From Tardiphaga sp. 709 (GTDB lineage: Bacteria; Pseudomonadota; Alphaproteobacteria; Rhizobiales; Xanthobacteraceae): a stretch of 64,000 nt of DNA. Shown piece after piece: positions 17,972 to 30,170 of this stretch (position 1 is the stretch's first letter; the number at the start of each line of letters is the position of its first letter). Made by a program: the position numbers and the translations under genes. The notes under the pieces are model-generated. The model was not told where the DNA came from. It ran no database searches and worked only from the letters and a program-made list of their open reading frames with translations. The DNA lies in assembly GCF_032401055.1 (NCBI RefSeq), contig NZ_CP135529.1:2790001-2854000 (forward strand), in the 5' to 3' direction.

Positions 17972-18724
17972 ATGTTCGATTCCTCACTCATTCTGATCGC
18001 CGCAGTCTTCGCTCTTGCGGGCTTCGTCAAAGGGGTCATCGGCCTCGGCCTCCCGACCGTTTCGATGGGCCTTCTCGCCGTCGCCATGCCCCCGGTGCAG
18101 GCACTGGCCATCGTCATCGCCCCCGCGATCGTCACCAATATCTGGCAGACCTTCGTGGGCGGCTATCTGCGCGACATCATCCGCCGACTGTGGCCGCTGA
18201 TGCTCGGCACCGCTTTCGGTATCTGGAGCAGCGGCGGGCTGATGACCGGCCCCTATGCGCGCTACGGCACCATCGTGCTCGGCATCCTGCTGGTGATTTA
18301 TGGTGCCATCAGCCTCGTGAAATTCCAGCTAAGCGTCGCAAAACAGAACGAAGGGTGGGTCGGCGGCGTCGTCGGCCTTATCACCGGTGTCGTCGCTGCC
18401 GCCACCGGCGTGCAGGTGATCCCGTCGATGCCCTTCATGCAGTCGATCGGCATGGAAAAGGACGAGCTGATCCAGGCACTCGGTGTCTATTTCACCGTCT
18501 GTACTCTCGCACAGGCCTTCAACCTCTCCAGCGCCGGTCTGCTGAATGCCTCCATAGCGCTGTCGGGCCTCGTTGCCATGGTGATGGCCTTTGCCGGCAT
18601 GTTCATCGGCCAGATGGTGCGTATGCGGATGCATCCCGACCAATTCCGCCGCTGGTTCCTGATCGCGATGATGCTGCTCGGCGTCTATCTGGCCGGCGTC
18701 GAGACGTGGGAAATTCTGAAGTAA
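17972..18724 (+). CDS. TauE/SafE-family sulfite/organic-anion exporter (250 aa)
   Basis: Inner-membrane permease with about eight hydrophobic segments. The opening GFVKGVIGLGLPTVSMGLLA and the internal repeat GVVGLITGVVAAATGVQVIPSMPF are the paired family motifs. Known relatives export sulfite or sulfoacetate or move other small anions. The start at 17972 (MFDSSLILIA) places the first helix at residue 5; longer frames only overlap the LysR gene. It abuts the convergent LysE-family gene with no gap. Confidence 0.88.
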   Translation: MFDSSLILIAAVFALAGFVKGVIGLGLPTVSMGLLAVAMPPVQALAIVIAPAIVTNIWQTFVGGYLRDIIRRLWPLMLGTAFGIWSSGGLMTGPYARYGTIVLGILLVIYGAISLVKFQLSVAKQNEGWVGGVVGLITGVVAAATGVQVIPSMPFMQSIGMEKDELIQALGVYFTVCTLAQAFNLSSAGLLNASIALSGLVAMVMAFAGMFIGQMVRMRMHPDQFRRWFLIAMMLLGVYLAGVETWEILK

Positions 18725-19363
18725 TTAACGCGTCTCCAGCATCGCCACGCGGATGCCGAGATAGATGAAGACGCCGCCGAGGGCGCGGTTGATCCATACC
18801 ATTGCCTGACTGGATCGCCGGACGCGGGTGGCGGCTTTGGCAGCGACAATGGCCGTGCCGAGTCCCCAGATCGTGCCCGTGCTGATGAAGATCAGCCCAA
18901 GTACGATGAAAGCCAACGCCTTGCTGGGCGCATCCACGTCGACGAATTGCGGCAGGAAGGCGAGAAAGAACAGCGCGACCTTCGGGTTCAGCGCGTTCGT
19001 GAAGGCGCCCTGCCAGAACACCTGCCGAAGCGACAGCAGCGGCTTTTCCGCGGCGTCGTTCGTCGCAACTGTCGATGCCCGTGCCCGCAGCATCTGTACG
19101 CCCGTATAGAGCAGATAGGCTGCGCCGATCCATTTCACTGCGGTGAAAGCATAGGACGAGGCCGCCAGCAGCGCCGACAATCCGACCGCCGCGGCGAACA
19201 CATGGACCAGACATCCCGCACTGATCCCCAGCGCCGCCGCCACGCCGCCGCGCCAGCCCATCTGCACGCTACGGCCGACGATGTAAGCCGTGTCCGGTCC
19301 CGGCGTAATGTTGAGCAGGATGCCGGAGAGGATGAAGAGCCAGAGGCCGTGGATACCGAGCAT
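18725..19363 (-). CDS. LysE/RhtB-family amino acid exporter (212 aa)
   Basis: Six-helix inner-membrane exporter. The N-terminal family signature LNITPGPDTAYIVGRSVQMGWRGG and the later GAFTNALNPKVALFFLAFLPQF are typical of RhtB/LysE proteins that expel homoserine, threonine or other amino acids. It lies 12 bases downstream of the lipase-like gene on the same strand, so the two are probably co-transcribed. The substrate is unknown. Confidence 0.88.
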   Translation of the reverse strand: MLGIHGLWLFILSGILLNITPGPDTAYIVGRSVQMGWRGGVAAALGISAGCLVHVFAAAVGLSALLAASSYAFTAVKWIGAAYLLYTGVQMLRARASTVATNDAAEKPLLSLRQVFWQGAFTNALNPKVALFFLAFLPQFVDVDAPSKALAFIVLGLIFISTGTIWGLGTAIVAAKAATRVRRSSQAMVWINRALGGVFIYLGIRVAMLETR

Positions 19364-19375
19364 GAGTGGCTTTCG

Positions 19376-20323
19376 TTACTTGAATAGCGGCGTACCAGGC
19401 ACAAAGGCATCGAACGCCGCCCAGAATTGCTGCCGGTAGCGATCCTGTTCCTGCAGGATCTCGTGACGGGAGCCGGCGATTACCAGATGCGAGCCGGCAC
19501 GCAGGTGATAGGCGAATTCCTCGATGGCCGGCGTCGACACCACCTGGTCGTTGCTGGCCGCCAGCATCAGGATCGGCTGACGGATCTTCACGGGATAGCT
19601 GGCCTCGCGAAAGCCATGCATCCCACGGATCGCCGTATCGGCCCAGGCCACCGTCGGCGAGCCGATGCCGAGCGTCGGGTCCTCTTCGAGGATCGCCGCG
19701 TTGCGCGCATAGCGCACCGGATCGCTGGTCAGTTTGTTGTTGGGGAATGACGAGGTCCCGACCAGTTCGCCATTGCCGCCGGGAATGTAGTTGCCGCCCT
19801 GCCCGGTCCAGCGCATGACGCGCAGCAGCAGGCGGGCCAGCAGCGAGGTCGAGCGGCCCGGCAGATCGATCATCGGCGCCGACAGCACCATGCGATCGAA
19901 CCAGCGCTTGCCGGAATGCGCGACGCGCAGCATCACCGCGCCGCCCATCGAATGCGCCAGCGCGAAGTAAGGCGGCGGGCAATCCGGCATCACCACCTGC
20001 TGCACGAAAGTTTCGACGTCGATCTCGAAATCCGAGAAGCTGCGCACATAGCCCTTGCGGCCATCGCGCAACTGCCGCGATGAATGGCCCTGCCCGCGCC
20101 AGTCGATCATGGCCACGGCAAAGCCGCGGTCGCGCAGGTCGCGCACGGTCTCGAAATACTTTTCGATATATTCGCCGCGCCCGCCGAAGACGCAGACCGT
20201 GCCCTTGCGCCCGCCCGTCGGCGCCCAGCGCGCAAAACGCAGCTCGACCCCGTCCGGGGTCTTGATGGTGCCGGACACGGCGCCCTCGGGAACAGGATTG
20301 GCGGGAATCGAGACGAGTGTCAT
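19376..20323 (-). CDS. Alpha/beta hydrolase, lysophospholipase/monoacylglycerol lipase type (315 aa)
   Basis: Serine hydrolase of the Hydrolase_4 group. The nucleophile elbow AHSMGGA has Ser about 125; the oxyanion strand region is FGGRGEYIEKY, and a late GSRHEIL gives the catalytic His, with Asp about 25 residues earlier (ASNDQVVS). The DWRGQGHSSR stretch is characteristic of PldB/monoacylglycerol lipase relatives. No signal peptide is seen, so it is cytoplasmic or membrane-associated. The physiological ester is unknown. Confidence 0.85.
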   Translation of the reverse strand: MTLVSIPANPVPEGAVSGTIKTPDGVELRFARWAPTGGRKGTVCVFGGRGEYIEKYFETVRDLRDRGFAVAMIDWRGQGHSSRQLRDGRKGYVRSFSDFEIDVETFVQQVVMPDCPPPYFALAHSMGGAVMLRVAHSGKRWFDRMVLSAPMIDLPGRSTSLLARLLLRVMRWTGQGGNYIPGGNGELVGTSSFPNNKLTSDPVRYARNAAILEEDPTLGIGSPTVAWADTAIRGMHGFREASYPVKIRQPILMLAASNDQVVSTPAIEEFAYHLRAGSHLVIAGSRHEILQEQDRYRQQFWAAFDAFVPGTPLFK

Positions 20324-20398
20324 GGCGGGGGACCGGCTAGGCGAAAAACGCGGGATTTCAAGGGCTGGAGACAGGTCTGCGCGAATCTTTAGGCCCCC

Positions 20399-20426
20399 CT
20401 TGCGAGCCGCCAGACCCCTCCCATAT
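20399..20426 (+). promoter_or_regulatory. RpoH (sigma-32)-like heat-shock promoter
   Basis: CTTGCGA preceded by CCCC, a 14-base spacer, then CCCATAT resemble the RpoH -35 (CCCTTGAA) and -10 (CCCCATNT) boxes. The expected start near 20432 coincides with the first stem of the ROSE leader. Confidence 0.55.
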
Positions 20427-20429
20427 CAG

Positions 20430-20521
20430 TTTCGTGCAGGCCTCTCTAGGCTGCATCACACGAAAGCCCGGCCCTATGGCGGGCGGGTTATTGCAACAGT
20501 CGCTCAATGGAGGACTATCCT
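20430..20521 (+). promoter_or_regulatory. ROSE-type RNA thermometer in the hsp20 leader
   Basis: Three stems can be drawn. TTTCGTG (20430-20436) pairs with CACGAAA (20459-20465) around an inner GGCCT/AGGC hairpin. A GC stem follows at about 20466-20488. The last stem sequesters the ribosome site: AGTC (20498-20501) and CTC (20503-20505) pair with GAG and GACT (20510-20516), with G20502 bulged and loop AATG. The UCGCU block opposite GGAGGA and the bulged G are hallmarks of ROSE elements in rhizobial small heat-shock genes, which melt on heating to allow translation. Confidence 0.8.
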
Positions 20522-20998
20522 ATGCGTAGCTACGATCTCACCCCGTTTTATCGTTCCACCGTCGGCTTTGACCGCCTGTTCAATTTGCTCGATCAGAGCA
20601 CAGGTGACGCAGCGCCGGGCTATCCGCCCTACAATATCGAGCGCACCGGCGAGAACGAATACCGTATCAGCGTTGCCGTTTCAGGCTTTGCGCAGAACGA
20701 GCTCTCCATCGTCGCGAAGGAAAACACGCTGACGATCAAGGGCGAGAAGGCTGCCAACGAGAATGGCAGCAAGGCCGAAGTGCTCTATCGCGGCATCGCC
20801 GCCCGTGCCTTCGAACGCGCCTTCCAGCTTGCCGACTTCGTACAGGTGAAGAACGCCTCGCTCGAGAACGGCCTGCTTCATGTGGACCTCGTCCGCGAGA
20901 TCCCGGAAGCCAAGAAACCGCGCAGCATTCCGATTTCCACCAGCGCCGTGAGCGCGCCGCAGGTGGTCGACGGCTCGGCCGAGAAAGTCGCCGCGTAA
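20522..20998 (+). CDS. Hsp20 small heat-shock protein (158 aa)
   Basis: ATP-independent holdase chaperone of the cytoplasm. It starts MRSYDLTPFYRSTVGFDRLF, the standard opening of rhizobial class A small Hsps. The alpha-crystallin domain spans about 38-140 with the ASLENGLLHVDL signature, and a C-terminal IPI motif serves oligomer contacts. The ATG at 20522 lies 8 bases after GGAGG, which is paired in the ROSE structure. Promoter, thermometer and terminator make a self-contained heat-shock unit. Confidence 0.92.
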   Translation: MRSYDLTPFYRSTVGFDRLFNLLDQSTGDAAPGYPPYNIERTGENEYRISVAVSGFAQNELSIVAKENTLTIKGEKAANENGSKAEVLYRGIAARAFERAFQLADFVQVKNASLENGLLHVDLVREIPEAKKPRSIPISTSAVSAPQVVDGSAEKVAA

Positions 20999-21040
20999 CC
21001 GCGACTTTGTGAAGCAAAGTAAGTGTAGCTGTAAATGAAA

Positions 21041-21066
21041 CGCCCCGGAGCAATCCGGGGCGTTTT
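21041..21066 (+). terminator. Rho-independent terminator of hsp20
   Basis: CGCCCCGGA and TCCGGGGCG flank a GCAA loop, followed by TTTTGTTATT. It is 42 bases past the stop. The A-rich left flank may let it work for the convergent gene too. Confidence 0.85.
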
Positions 21067-21091
21067 GTTATTGTGCGCAGCGCTGCACTAA

Positions 21092-21937
21092 CTATTCCAT
21101 GCCCTGGACGGGCGGAGGAGTGTCCGCAGGCTTACTAGACTCTGTAGGCTTTGCTTCCGTCGCGGGAGGCGGAACCGTCGGTGCTGCGGCCTCCGGCTTC
21201 GAGGCAGTAGAGGTCGACGGAGCAGCACCCGTCGTCTCCGGCGGTTTCGTCTCAGCCGGCTTCTGCTCAGTCACAGCCGATTGCTGCACAGGCGCCGCAG
21301 CCGGCGGCGTTTCAGGTGGTTTGACTGCGACCGGCTTGGTCTCGGCCGGAGTGACAGGCTTGGCCGGTGCCGCAACCGCGCGCACCGGTGGCCGCTTCGG
21401 CAGCGGCACTGTCGTTGCACGGCTTGCGACTTTCGGTGCGGGCGTTGCCGTCCCGGCTGTAAACGGCGGGCGGCGATATTGCGGCAGCGTCGGCACCGCG
21501 CCTTGCGGGCCGTAGCGCGTGTCGATTTCCTCGCTCATCCGGTCGCCCATGCGGTAGGCGGGAATGAAGCGCAGGATCCGCCCGCTACGCGCATCGATCA
21601 CCAACCGGCCGTCCTCGCCGTTGAGATCGATCGCCGAGACCGTGTAGATGAGGCCGCGTTGCTGCGGCATGCCGAGGGCAGAGAAGCCGGCCTCGCGCAG
21701 GATCGAATAGACCTCCCGCAGCGGCAGCACAGCCAGATCATAGCCCCGGCGCAAAACGCCGTAGGGGCGCGGCTCCGCATATTCCACGGGCGGCATGGCC
21801 GCATAGGGACCGCCGACATCCGATACCTGCGCCACAGCGGCAACGTCGCCGCGCATCGGCGGCAGCGCCTGCGCCTGTGCAGCGCCACTCGCCAGCAACA
21901 GACCGGCCGAGGCCAGACATCCCACAAGTACCTTCAT
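21092..21937 (-). CDS. Exported PepSY-like protein with Pro/Ala-rich tail (281 aa)
   Basis: Function unknown. A Sec signal peptide (MKVLVGCLASAGLLLASGAA) ends near AQAQ, about residue 23. A compact domain follows at about 60-130 (VYSILREAGFSALG, YTVSAIDLNGEDGRLVIDARSGRILRF) that reads like a PepSY fold. The remaining half is a low-complexity Pro-Ala-Lys-Thr-Glu region (about 160-281), probably a flexible periplasmic or wall-spanning tail. It is convergent with hsp20. Confidence 0.7.
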   Translation of the reverse strand: MKVLVGCLASAGLLLASGAAQAQALPPMRGDVAAVAQVSDVGGPYAAMPPVEYAEPRPYGVLRRGYDLAVLPLREVYSILREAGFSALGMPQQRGLIYTVSAIDLNGEDGRLVIDARSGRILRFIPAYRMGDRMSEEIDTRYGPQGAVPTLPQYRRPPFTAGTATPAPKVASRATTVPLPKRPPVRAVAAPAKPVTPAETKPVAVKPPETPPAAAPVQQSAVTEQKPAETKPPETTGAAPSTSTASKPEAAAPTVPPPATEAKPTESSKPADTPPPVQGME

Positions 21938-22258
21938 TGCATGCTCCTTCGACGCCCCCGCGCCCGGAGTGTGTTCAGCTCCCTGAACCTCTCGCTCTCA
22001 TCCGTCCCGCTGCAGCAACCACCGCTGCCACGGGCGTTAACGGACAGTGCTCAACCTCACCGCTGAATCCGGCAGCCCTTGGGCCAGCCTTTGGCCGGAA
22101 CGCGGCACCTCCGGGCTGAATGTGTCTTCGAGACATGGACAATTTGGCATGCGTTGTTGCTATGCGACGACGGACTCAAGCGCGCTTGTGTGCTAGATAA
22201 AAATTTGGCAAAGTCCTGGTTAGGACAGCATCACTGTCGCAATTTTTGGTGGCAAATC
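21938..22258. other. Intergenic region upstream of the gltB promoter
   Basis: No gene was found between the start of the exported protein gene and the gltB promoter. A small palindrome GTCCT-GGTT-AGGAC (22213-22226) lies about 40 bases upstream of the sigma-54-like element and could be part of an activator site, which is speculative. Confidence 0.4.
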
Positions 22259-22274
22259 CGGCACAGGGTTTGCA
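22259..22274 (+). promoter_or_regulatory. Sigma-54-like promoter of gltBD
   Basis: CGGCAC-AGGGT-TTGCA differs from the consensus TGGCAC-N5-TTGCA at one base and has the required GG-N10-GC spacing. Transcription would start near 22285, giving a leader of about 207 bases. Nitrogen control of glutamate synthase is biologically sensible. Confidence 0.6.
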
Positions 22275-22278
22275 ACAT

Positions 22279-22491
22279 AAGCAGGCGTCGGGACTAAAAA
22301 ACACGCCTGCTGAGACGAAATGCCTTTAAGGCAAGACATGGGGTGGCCGCCGGGGACGATGGGCACCACCAGTCTGAATTCTGAAAACGAGGCTCGCAAG
22401 GCGCGCGAGCGGTAGCCCGAACGGGTTCCGCGAGCGTCAAAGGTGCGCCGACAAGGGTGGCAGAACCCCGACGGGGGTTGAGAGGACGAAG
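22279..22491 (+). promoter_or_regulatory. Structured 5' leader of gltB
   Basis: Several hairpins occur in a row: AGCAGGCGT/ACGCCTGCT (22279-22310), a GGTGG/CCACC stem around 22342-22370, CTCGC/GCGCGAG near 22390-22408, and AACCCC/GGGGTT directly before the ribosome site GAGAGGACGAAG. The density of stems over about 200 bases suggests post-transcriptional control. It matches no riboswitch class that I recognise. Confidence 0.4.
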
Positions 22492-23861
22492 ATGAGCGGA
22501 TCAGAGCACGAGCGCCAATTGATCGAAACCGGCACGCATTCGGCGGCCCCGGCTATCAAATCGGCTAACGTGAAAGATACCGCCATCAAACCGGAACTCC
22601 ATACCTACCGTCCGCCGGCGCTGGGCCTCTATGACCCGTCGCAGGAAAAGGATGCCTGCGGCGTCGGCTTCATTGCCAACATCAAGGGCCGCAAGTCGCA
22701 TCAGATCGTGTCTGACGCGATCAGCATCCTCTGCAACCTCGAGCACCGTGGCGCCACGGGCGCAGATCCGCGCTTTGGCGACGGCGCTGGTATTCTGGTG
22801 CAGATCCCGCACAAATTCTTCGTCCGCAAGACGGCGGAACTCGGCTTCAGCCTGCCGGAGCCTGGCAAATACGCCATCGGCGCGCTGTTCATGCCGCGTG
22901 ATACCGCGTGGCGGAAAGTCATTCAGGGCATCATCGGCGACCAGATCAAGGCTGAAGGCCTGAAGCTGCTCGGCTGGCGCGACGTCCCGACCGACAACGC
23001 CTCGCTCGGCGAGAGCGTGAAGCCGACCGAGCCTGCCAACATGCAGGTCTTCATCGGCATCGGCAAAGCCAAGATCGCCGACGAGGACGAATTCGAACGC
23101 CGTCTCTACATTCTCCGCAAGTCGATCTCGCAGGCGATCTATCAGCGCCGCGAGCGCGGCCTCGCCGGCTATTACCCCTGCTCGATGTCGTGCCGCACGA
23201 TCATCTACAAGGGCATGTTCCTCGCCGACCAGCTCGGCAGCTACTATGCCGATCTGCACGAAGAGGATTTCGAAAGCGCGCTGGCGCTGGTGCATCAGCG
23301 CTTCTCGACCAACACCTTCCCGACCTGGTCGCTCGCGCATCCGTACCGCATGGTCGCGCATAACGGCGAAATCAACACGCTGCGCGGCAACGTCAACTGG
23401 ATGGCGGCGCGTCAGGCGTCCATCGAGTCCGAACTCTATGGCAAGGACATCAGCCGTCTGTGGCCGATCTCCTATGAAGGCCAGTCGGACACCGCCTGCT
23501 TCGACAACGCGCTCGAATTCCTGGTGCAGGGTGGCTACTCGCTGCCCCACGCCGTGATGATGATGATTCCGGAAGCCTGGGCCGGCAATCCCTTGATGGA
23601 TGAGCAGCGCCGCGCCTTCTACGAATATCACGCCGCGATGATGGAGCCGTGGGACGGTCCTGCTGCGCTCGCCTTCACTGACGGTCGCCAGATCGGTGCG
23701 ACGCTGGACCGTAACGGTCTGCGCCCCGCGCGTTATCTCGTCACCAAGGACGACCGCATCGTGATGGCGTCCGAAATGGGCGTGCTGGCGATTCCGGAAG
23801 AAGACATCATCACCAAGTGGCGCCTGCAGCCCGGCAAGATGCTGCTGGTGGACCTCGTCCA

Positions 23862-23871
<10 letters not shown>
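22492..23871 (+). CDS. gltB: Glutamate synthase (NADPH) large subunit, N-terminal piece before frameshift
   Basis: First 459 residues of GltB, which turns glutamine plus 2-oxoglutarate into two glutamates. The start at 22492 follows GAGAGGACGAAG. A 55-residue propeptide precedes the glutaminase domain, whose N-terminal nucleophile is Cys56 in [15 protein letters not shown]; further type II amidotransferase residues are visible ([23 protein letters not shown]). The frame stops at 23871 because one G is missing in the codons for the conserved QGRLIPD; the rest of the protein continues in another frame to 27248. Either a sequencing error or a real disruption. Confidence 0.9.
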
Positions 23872-27248
<3,377 letters not shown>

Positions 27249-27378
27249 GACACGGACTGAACCGCCGCCCTCATCAGGCGGCGGGACTGAGATCGAAACA
27301 AGCAAATCATCCTTCGAGGCGCGCCAATGCGTAACGCTCGGGATGACGGTGGGACAGACTGCAGAGGCGTCAGTTGTA

Positions 27379-28836
27379 ATGGGCAAGATCACGGGTTTTC
27401 TGGAAATCGATCGTCACGACCGCAAGTACGCGCCGGTTACCGAGCGCCTGAAGGGCTATAACGAGTTCGTCATTCCGCTCAGCGAGAAAGACACCCGCGA
27501 TCAGGCCGCGCGCTGCATGAATTGCGGCATTCCCTATTGCCACGGCACCGGCTCGGTTCAGCCCGGCACGCCCGGCTGCCCGGTCAACAACCAGATCCCG
27601 GACTGGAACGACCTCGTCTATACCGGCAACTGGGAAGAAGCCTCGCGCAACCTGCACTCGACCAACAACTTCCCGGAATTCACCGGCCGCATCTGCCCGG
27701 CGCCGTGCGAAGCGTCCTGCACGCTGAACATCGATGACAACCCGGTCACCATCAAGACCATCGAATGCGCCATCGTCGACAAGGCATGGGACAATGGCTG
27801 GCTGAAGCCGCAGGTCTCCGCCGTGAAGACCAGCCGCAAGGTCGCCGTGATCGGTGCCGGCCCGGCCGGCCTGGCCTGCGCGCAGCAGCTCGCGCGCGCC
27901 GGACACGACGTCCATGTCTATGAGAAGTTCGCCAAGGCCGGCGGCTTGATGCGTTACGGCATTCCCGACTTCAAGATGGAAAAGCACATCATTGATCGCC
28001 GCGTCGCGCAGATGGAAGGCGAAGGTGTCACCTTCCATTACGGCAAGGCTGTTGGCGGTACGTCGCCCGGCGCCATCGACCCCGCCGAACTGCTCAAGGA
28101 ATATGAAGCCATCGCGCTGACCGGCGGCGCCGAGCACGGCCGCGACCTGCCGATCCCCGGCCGCGAATTCGACGGCATCCATTTCGCGATGGACTTCCTG
28201 CCCCAGCAAAACCGCCGCGTCGGCAACGAGCCGCTCGGCGACGTCAAGGAGATCCTGGCCGGCGGCAAGCATGTCGTCGTTATTGGCGGCGGCGACACCG
28301 GCTCCGACTGCATCGGCACCAGCCTGCGTCAGGGCGCGCTGTCGGTCACCCAGCTTGAAATCATGCCGGCTCCGCCCGAGCAGGAGAACAAGGGCCTGAC
28401 CTGGCCGAACTGGCCGCTGAAGATGCGGACCTCGTCGAGCCAGGCCGAAGGCGCCAAGCGCGAATTCGCCGTGCTGACCCAGAGTTTCGAAGGTGTGGAC
28501 GGCAAGGTCACCAAGTTGAACTGCGTGCAGGTCGACGACAAGTTCAAGCCGATCCCCGGCTCGGAATTTTCGTTGCAGGCCGATCTCGTGCTGCTGGCCA
28601 TGGGCTTCGTCCATCCCGTCCACGAAGGCATGCTGAAGACCCTCGGCGTCGATCTCGACCAGCGCGGCAATGTCCGCGCCGCAACGACGGACTTCGCGAC
28701 CTCGCTGCCGAAGGTGTTCTCCGCCGGCGACATGCGCCGCGGCCAGTCACTGGTGGTCTGGGCGATCCGCGAAGGTCGTTTGTGCGCGCGTGCGATCGAT
28801 CAGGCGCTGATGGGGACCACGACGCTGCCGAGGTAA
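27379..28836 (+). CDS. gltD: Glutamate synthase (NADPH) small subunit (485 aa)
   Basis: Flavoprotein that feeds electrons from NADPH to GltB. The start at 27379 ([20 protein letters not shown]) is the family start; 27343 is a longer alternative. N-terminal cysteine clusters [13 protein letters not shown] and CPAPCEASC bind 4Fe-4S centres; the FAD fold is at [22 protein letters not shown] and the NADPH fold at [13 protein letters not shown]. It lies 130 bases after gltB, very probably in one operon, and ends at a good terminator. Confidence 0.93.
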   Translation: MGKITGFLEIDRHDRKYAPVTERLKGYNEFVIPLSEKDTRDQAARCMNCGIPYCHGTGSVQPGTPGCPVNNQIPDWNDLVYTGNWEEASRNLHSTNNFPEFTGRICPAPCEASCTLNIDDNPVTIKTIECAIVDKAWDNGWLKPQVSAVKTSRKVAVIGAGPAGLACAQQLARAGHDVHVYEKFAKAGGLMRYGIPDFKMEKHIIDRRVAQMEGEGVTFHYGKAVGGTSPGAIDPAELLKEYEAIALTGGAEHGRDLPIPGREFDGIHFAMDFLPQQNRRVGNEPLGDVKEILAGGKHVVVIGGGDTGSDCIGTSLRQGALSVTQLEIMPAPPEQENKGLTWPNWPLKMRTSSSQAEGAKREFAVLTQSFEGVDGKVTKLNCVQVDDKFKPIPGSEFSLQADLVLLAMGFVHPVHEGMLKTLGVDLDQRGNVRAATTDFATSLPKVFSAGDMRRGQSLVVWAIREGRLCARAIDQALMGTTTLPR

Positions 28837-28861
28837 TTGATCTCTCAAGATCGAATGATAG

Positions 28862-28893
28862 GGGCTCCGCACGTAAGTGTTGGAGCCCTTTTT
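28862..28893 (+). terminator. Rho-independent terminator of gltBD
   Basis: GGGCTCC (28862-28868) pairs with GGAGCCC (28882-28888), followed by TTTTTATTTT, 26 bases past the gltD stop. Confidence 0.85.
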
Positions 28894-28935
28894 ATTTTAC
28901 CAAGCGCAACAGTAGGATCACAGGATTGGTCGAGA

Positions 28936-29619
28936 TCACGGCTTTCGATGAGCGTCGATAATCGTGTTTCGGTACTCGTCGGGTGAAGCGTTCGTCTTCG
29001 TTGCGTCTCTGAAGCGCTGCTTCATCGCAGGCGTCAGTTCGACGCCCTCGACAGCAGCGATTTTCTCATAACAAGCAGCCCCAAGAATAAACTCACCGGC
29101 CGCATTCGCTGCCGTGAAAGTCCGGCATCTCGCGATGAACGCCGCCAACTCTGTCGGCCCTGTAAACCGATGCACCTCGCCGGCAAAGTCCGCCATCCGC
29201 GCCATGTCACGAGCCCGCTGGTCACGTCTGTAGTTGACGACAAAACGCAGAAACTCTGCATTGAAACGCTCCGGGCATCCCGGCCCCGTATCCGCACGCA
29301 CCCGTCCCCATCCCAACGTCGTCCGACGTAAAACGCGCCACAGGCAAAGCCCGGTCGGATAATCCAGATGGATCAGCGTGTCCGCCCGCGTCAGCCGCAA
29401 CACGAGTGTGCCGCTGTAGTTGCCATCCATGATCCAGCGCGGTTCAGCCGCCAACGCCTCGACTGTCGTGCGCCAGACGTCGCTATCCGGCATGCGCCAA
29501 CCAGGCTGCCAATAATGACGGTCGAGATGGATCACCGGCAGGCCCGTGATGTCAGACAGCGCACGAGCCGCCGTACTCTTTCCCGCGCCTGGACAGCCAA
29601 CAATCAAGATGCGCTTCAA
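28936..29619 (-). CDS. P-loop nucleotide kinase-like protein, FlaR/topology-modulation type (227 aa)
   Basis: Small AAA/adenylate-kinase-like ATPase. The TTG at 29619 is chosen because GGAG lies eight bases upstream and the frame then starts MKRILIVGCPGAGKSTAARA, with Walker A at about residues 8-16. The pattern HLDRHYWQPGW ... RWIMDGNYSGTL ... RADTLIHLDYP is typical of proteins annotated as DNA topology modulation protein FlaR. The last 60 residues (PAMKQRFRDATKTNASPDEY) are an extra segment that I do not recognise. The substrate is unknown. Confidence 0.75.
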   Translation of the reverse strand: MKRILIVGCPGAGKSTAARALSDITGLPVIHLDRHYWQPGWRMPDSDVWRTTVEALAAEPRWIMDGNYSGTLVLRLTRADTLIHLDYPTGLCLWRVLRRTTLGWGRVRADTGPGCPERFNAEFLRFVVNYRRDQRARDMARMADFAGEVHRFTGPTELAAFIARCRTFTAANAAGEFILGAACYEKIAAVEGVELTPAMKQRFRDATKTNASPDEYRNTIIDAHRKP

Positions 29620-29752
29620 AGCAAGAACTCCGCGGAGCAGCAATGCCCTTTCCCCGCTCTTGCATAACGCAGCGAGTACGCAGCTTGAGGGAGCAAGGGA
29701 CCTTCGCCATTCTTACTCATGGCGGCTATGACTTTAACGATATATTCCGATA

Positions 29753-29781
29753 TTGACACAATTCCTACAGCGGCTTATATT
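29753..29781 (+). promoter_or_regulatory. Near-consensus sigma-70 promoter
   Basis: TTGACA, a 17-base spacer, then TATATT: one mismatch to the ideal promoter with optimal spacing. Initiation would fall near 29788, exactly where a 10-bp RNA stem begins. No protein gene follows. Confidence 0.7.
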
Positions 29782-29787
29782 CTCCAT

Positions 29788-30170
29788 CACCCTGTCCAAC
29801 GAGGGGCGCTTCTCGAGGGCGTCTTTGGAGGTGGGACAGGGTGCGGCGCCCGCGGACGTGCCTCGCAAGCACGGACTCGGGAGGTCCTAGGTAGCCGTCC
29901 GGGCCCACTACGGGGCTCTGCCGCTTGCGGCTGGACGGGTGCGGGTGAAGGCTGGCGAAAGCCGGCCGGATGACGGGCACGATGCCCGTACCCAGTACCC
30001 GGAAGCACGGCCCCGGGAACAGAAAAGCCGCGATGGAGCGCCGAAAGGCGTGCGCCCACCGAGGGTCGCTGTCGCAGGCAGCCGACGGGACGCGCCACTG
30101 ACTACAAAGTTGCGCCTTTCGGCGCTTCATCCCCCTCACATCAAAGGGGGGGACCACCGAAAGGCCAACT
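29788..30170 (+). ncRNA. Candidate structured non-coding RNA of unknown class
   Basis: Transcription from the promoter at 29753 would begin with CACCCTGTCC (29788-29797), which pairs perfectly with GGACAGGGTG (29834-29843). Further stems include CCGTCC/GGACGG around a GCCGC-TT-GCGGC hairpin (about 29895-29938), GGCTGGC-GAAA-GCCGGCC (about 29950-29967), ACGGGCA/TGCCCGT, GCGCC-TTTC-GGCGC (about 30112-30125) and CCCCC/GGGGG. The 3' end is uncertain. Reading frames across it are low-complexity and differ on both strands, so coding is unlikely. It does not match RNase P RNA, tmRNA, SRP RNA or 6S RNA as far as I can see. It could also be a member of a dispersed structured repeat family. Confidence 0.5.

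Noticed and set aside
22259-22491. Known riboswitch upstream of gltB
   Set aside because: I compared it from memory with SAM-II, SAH, glutamine and cobalamin elements and saw no diagnostic conserved blocks.
30085-30115. Cobalamin riboswitch, suggested by GCCACTG
   Set aside because: Only the seven-base box matches; the surrounding AdoCbl riboswitch core is absent and the downstream gene is not B12-related.
29765-30157. 130-codon minus-strand frame across the structured segment
   Set aside because: Arg/Pro/Ser-rich composition, no domain, overlapping frames on both strands, and dense hairpins indicate non-coding sequence. It is probably the source of spurious hypothetical proteins.
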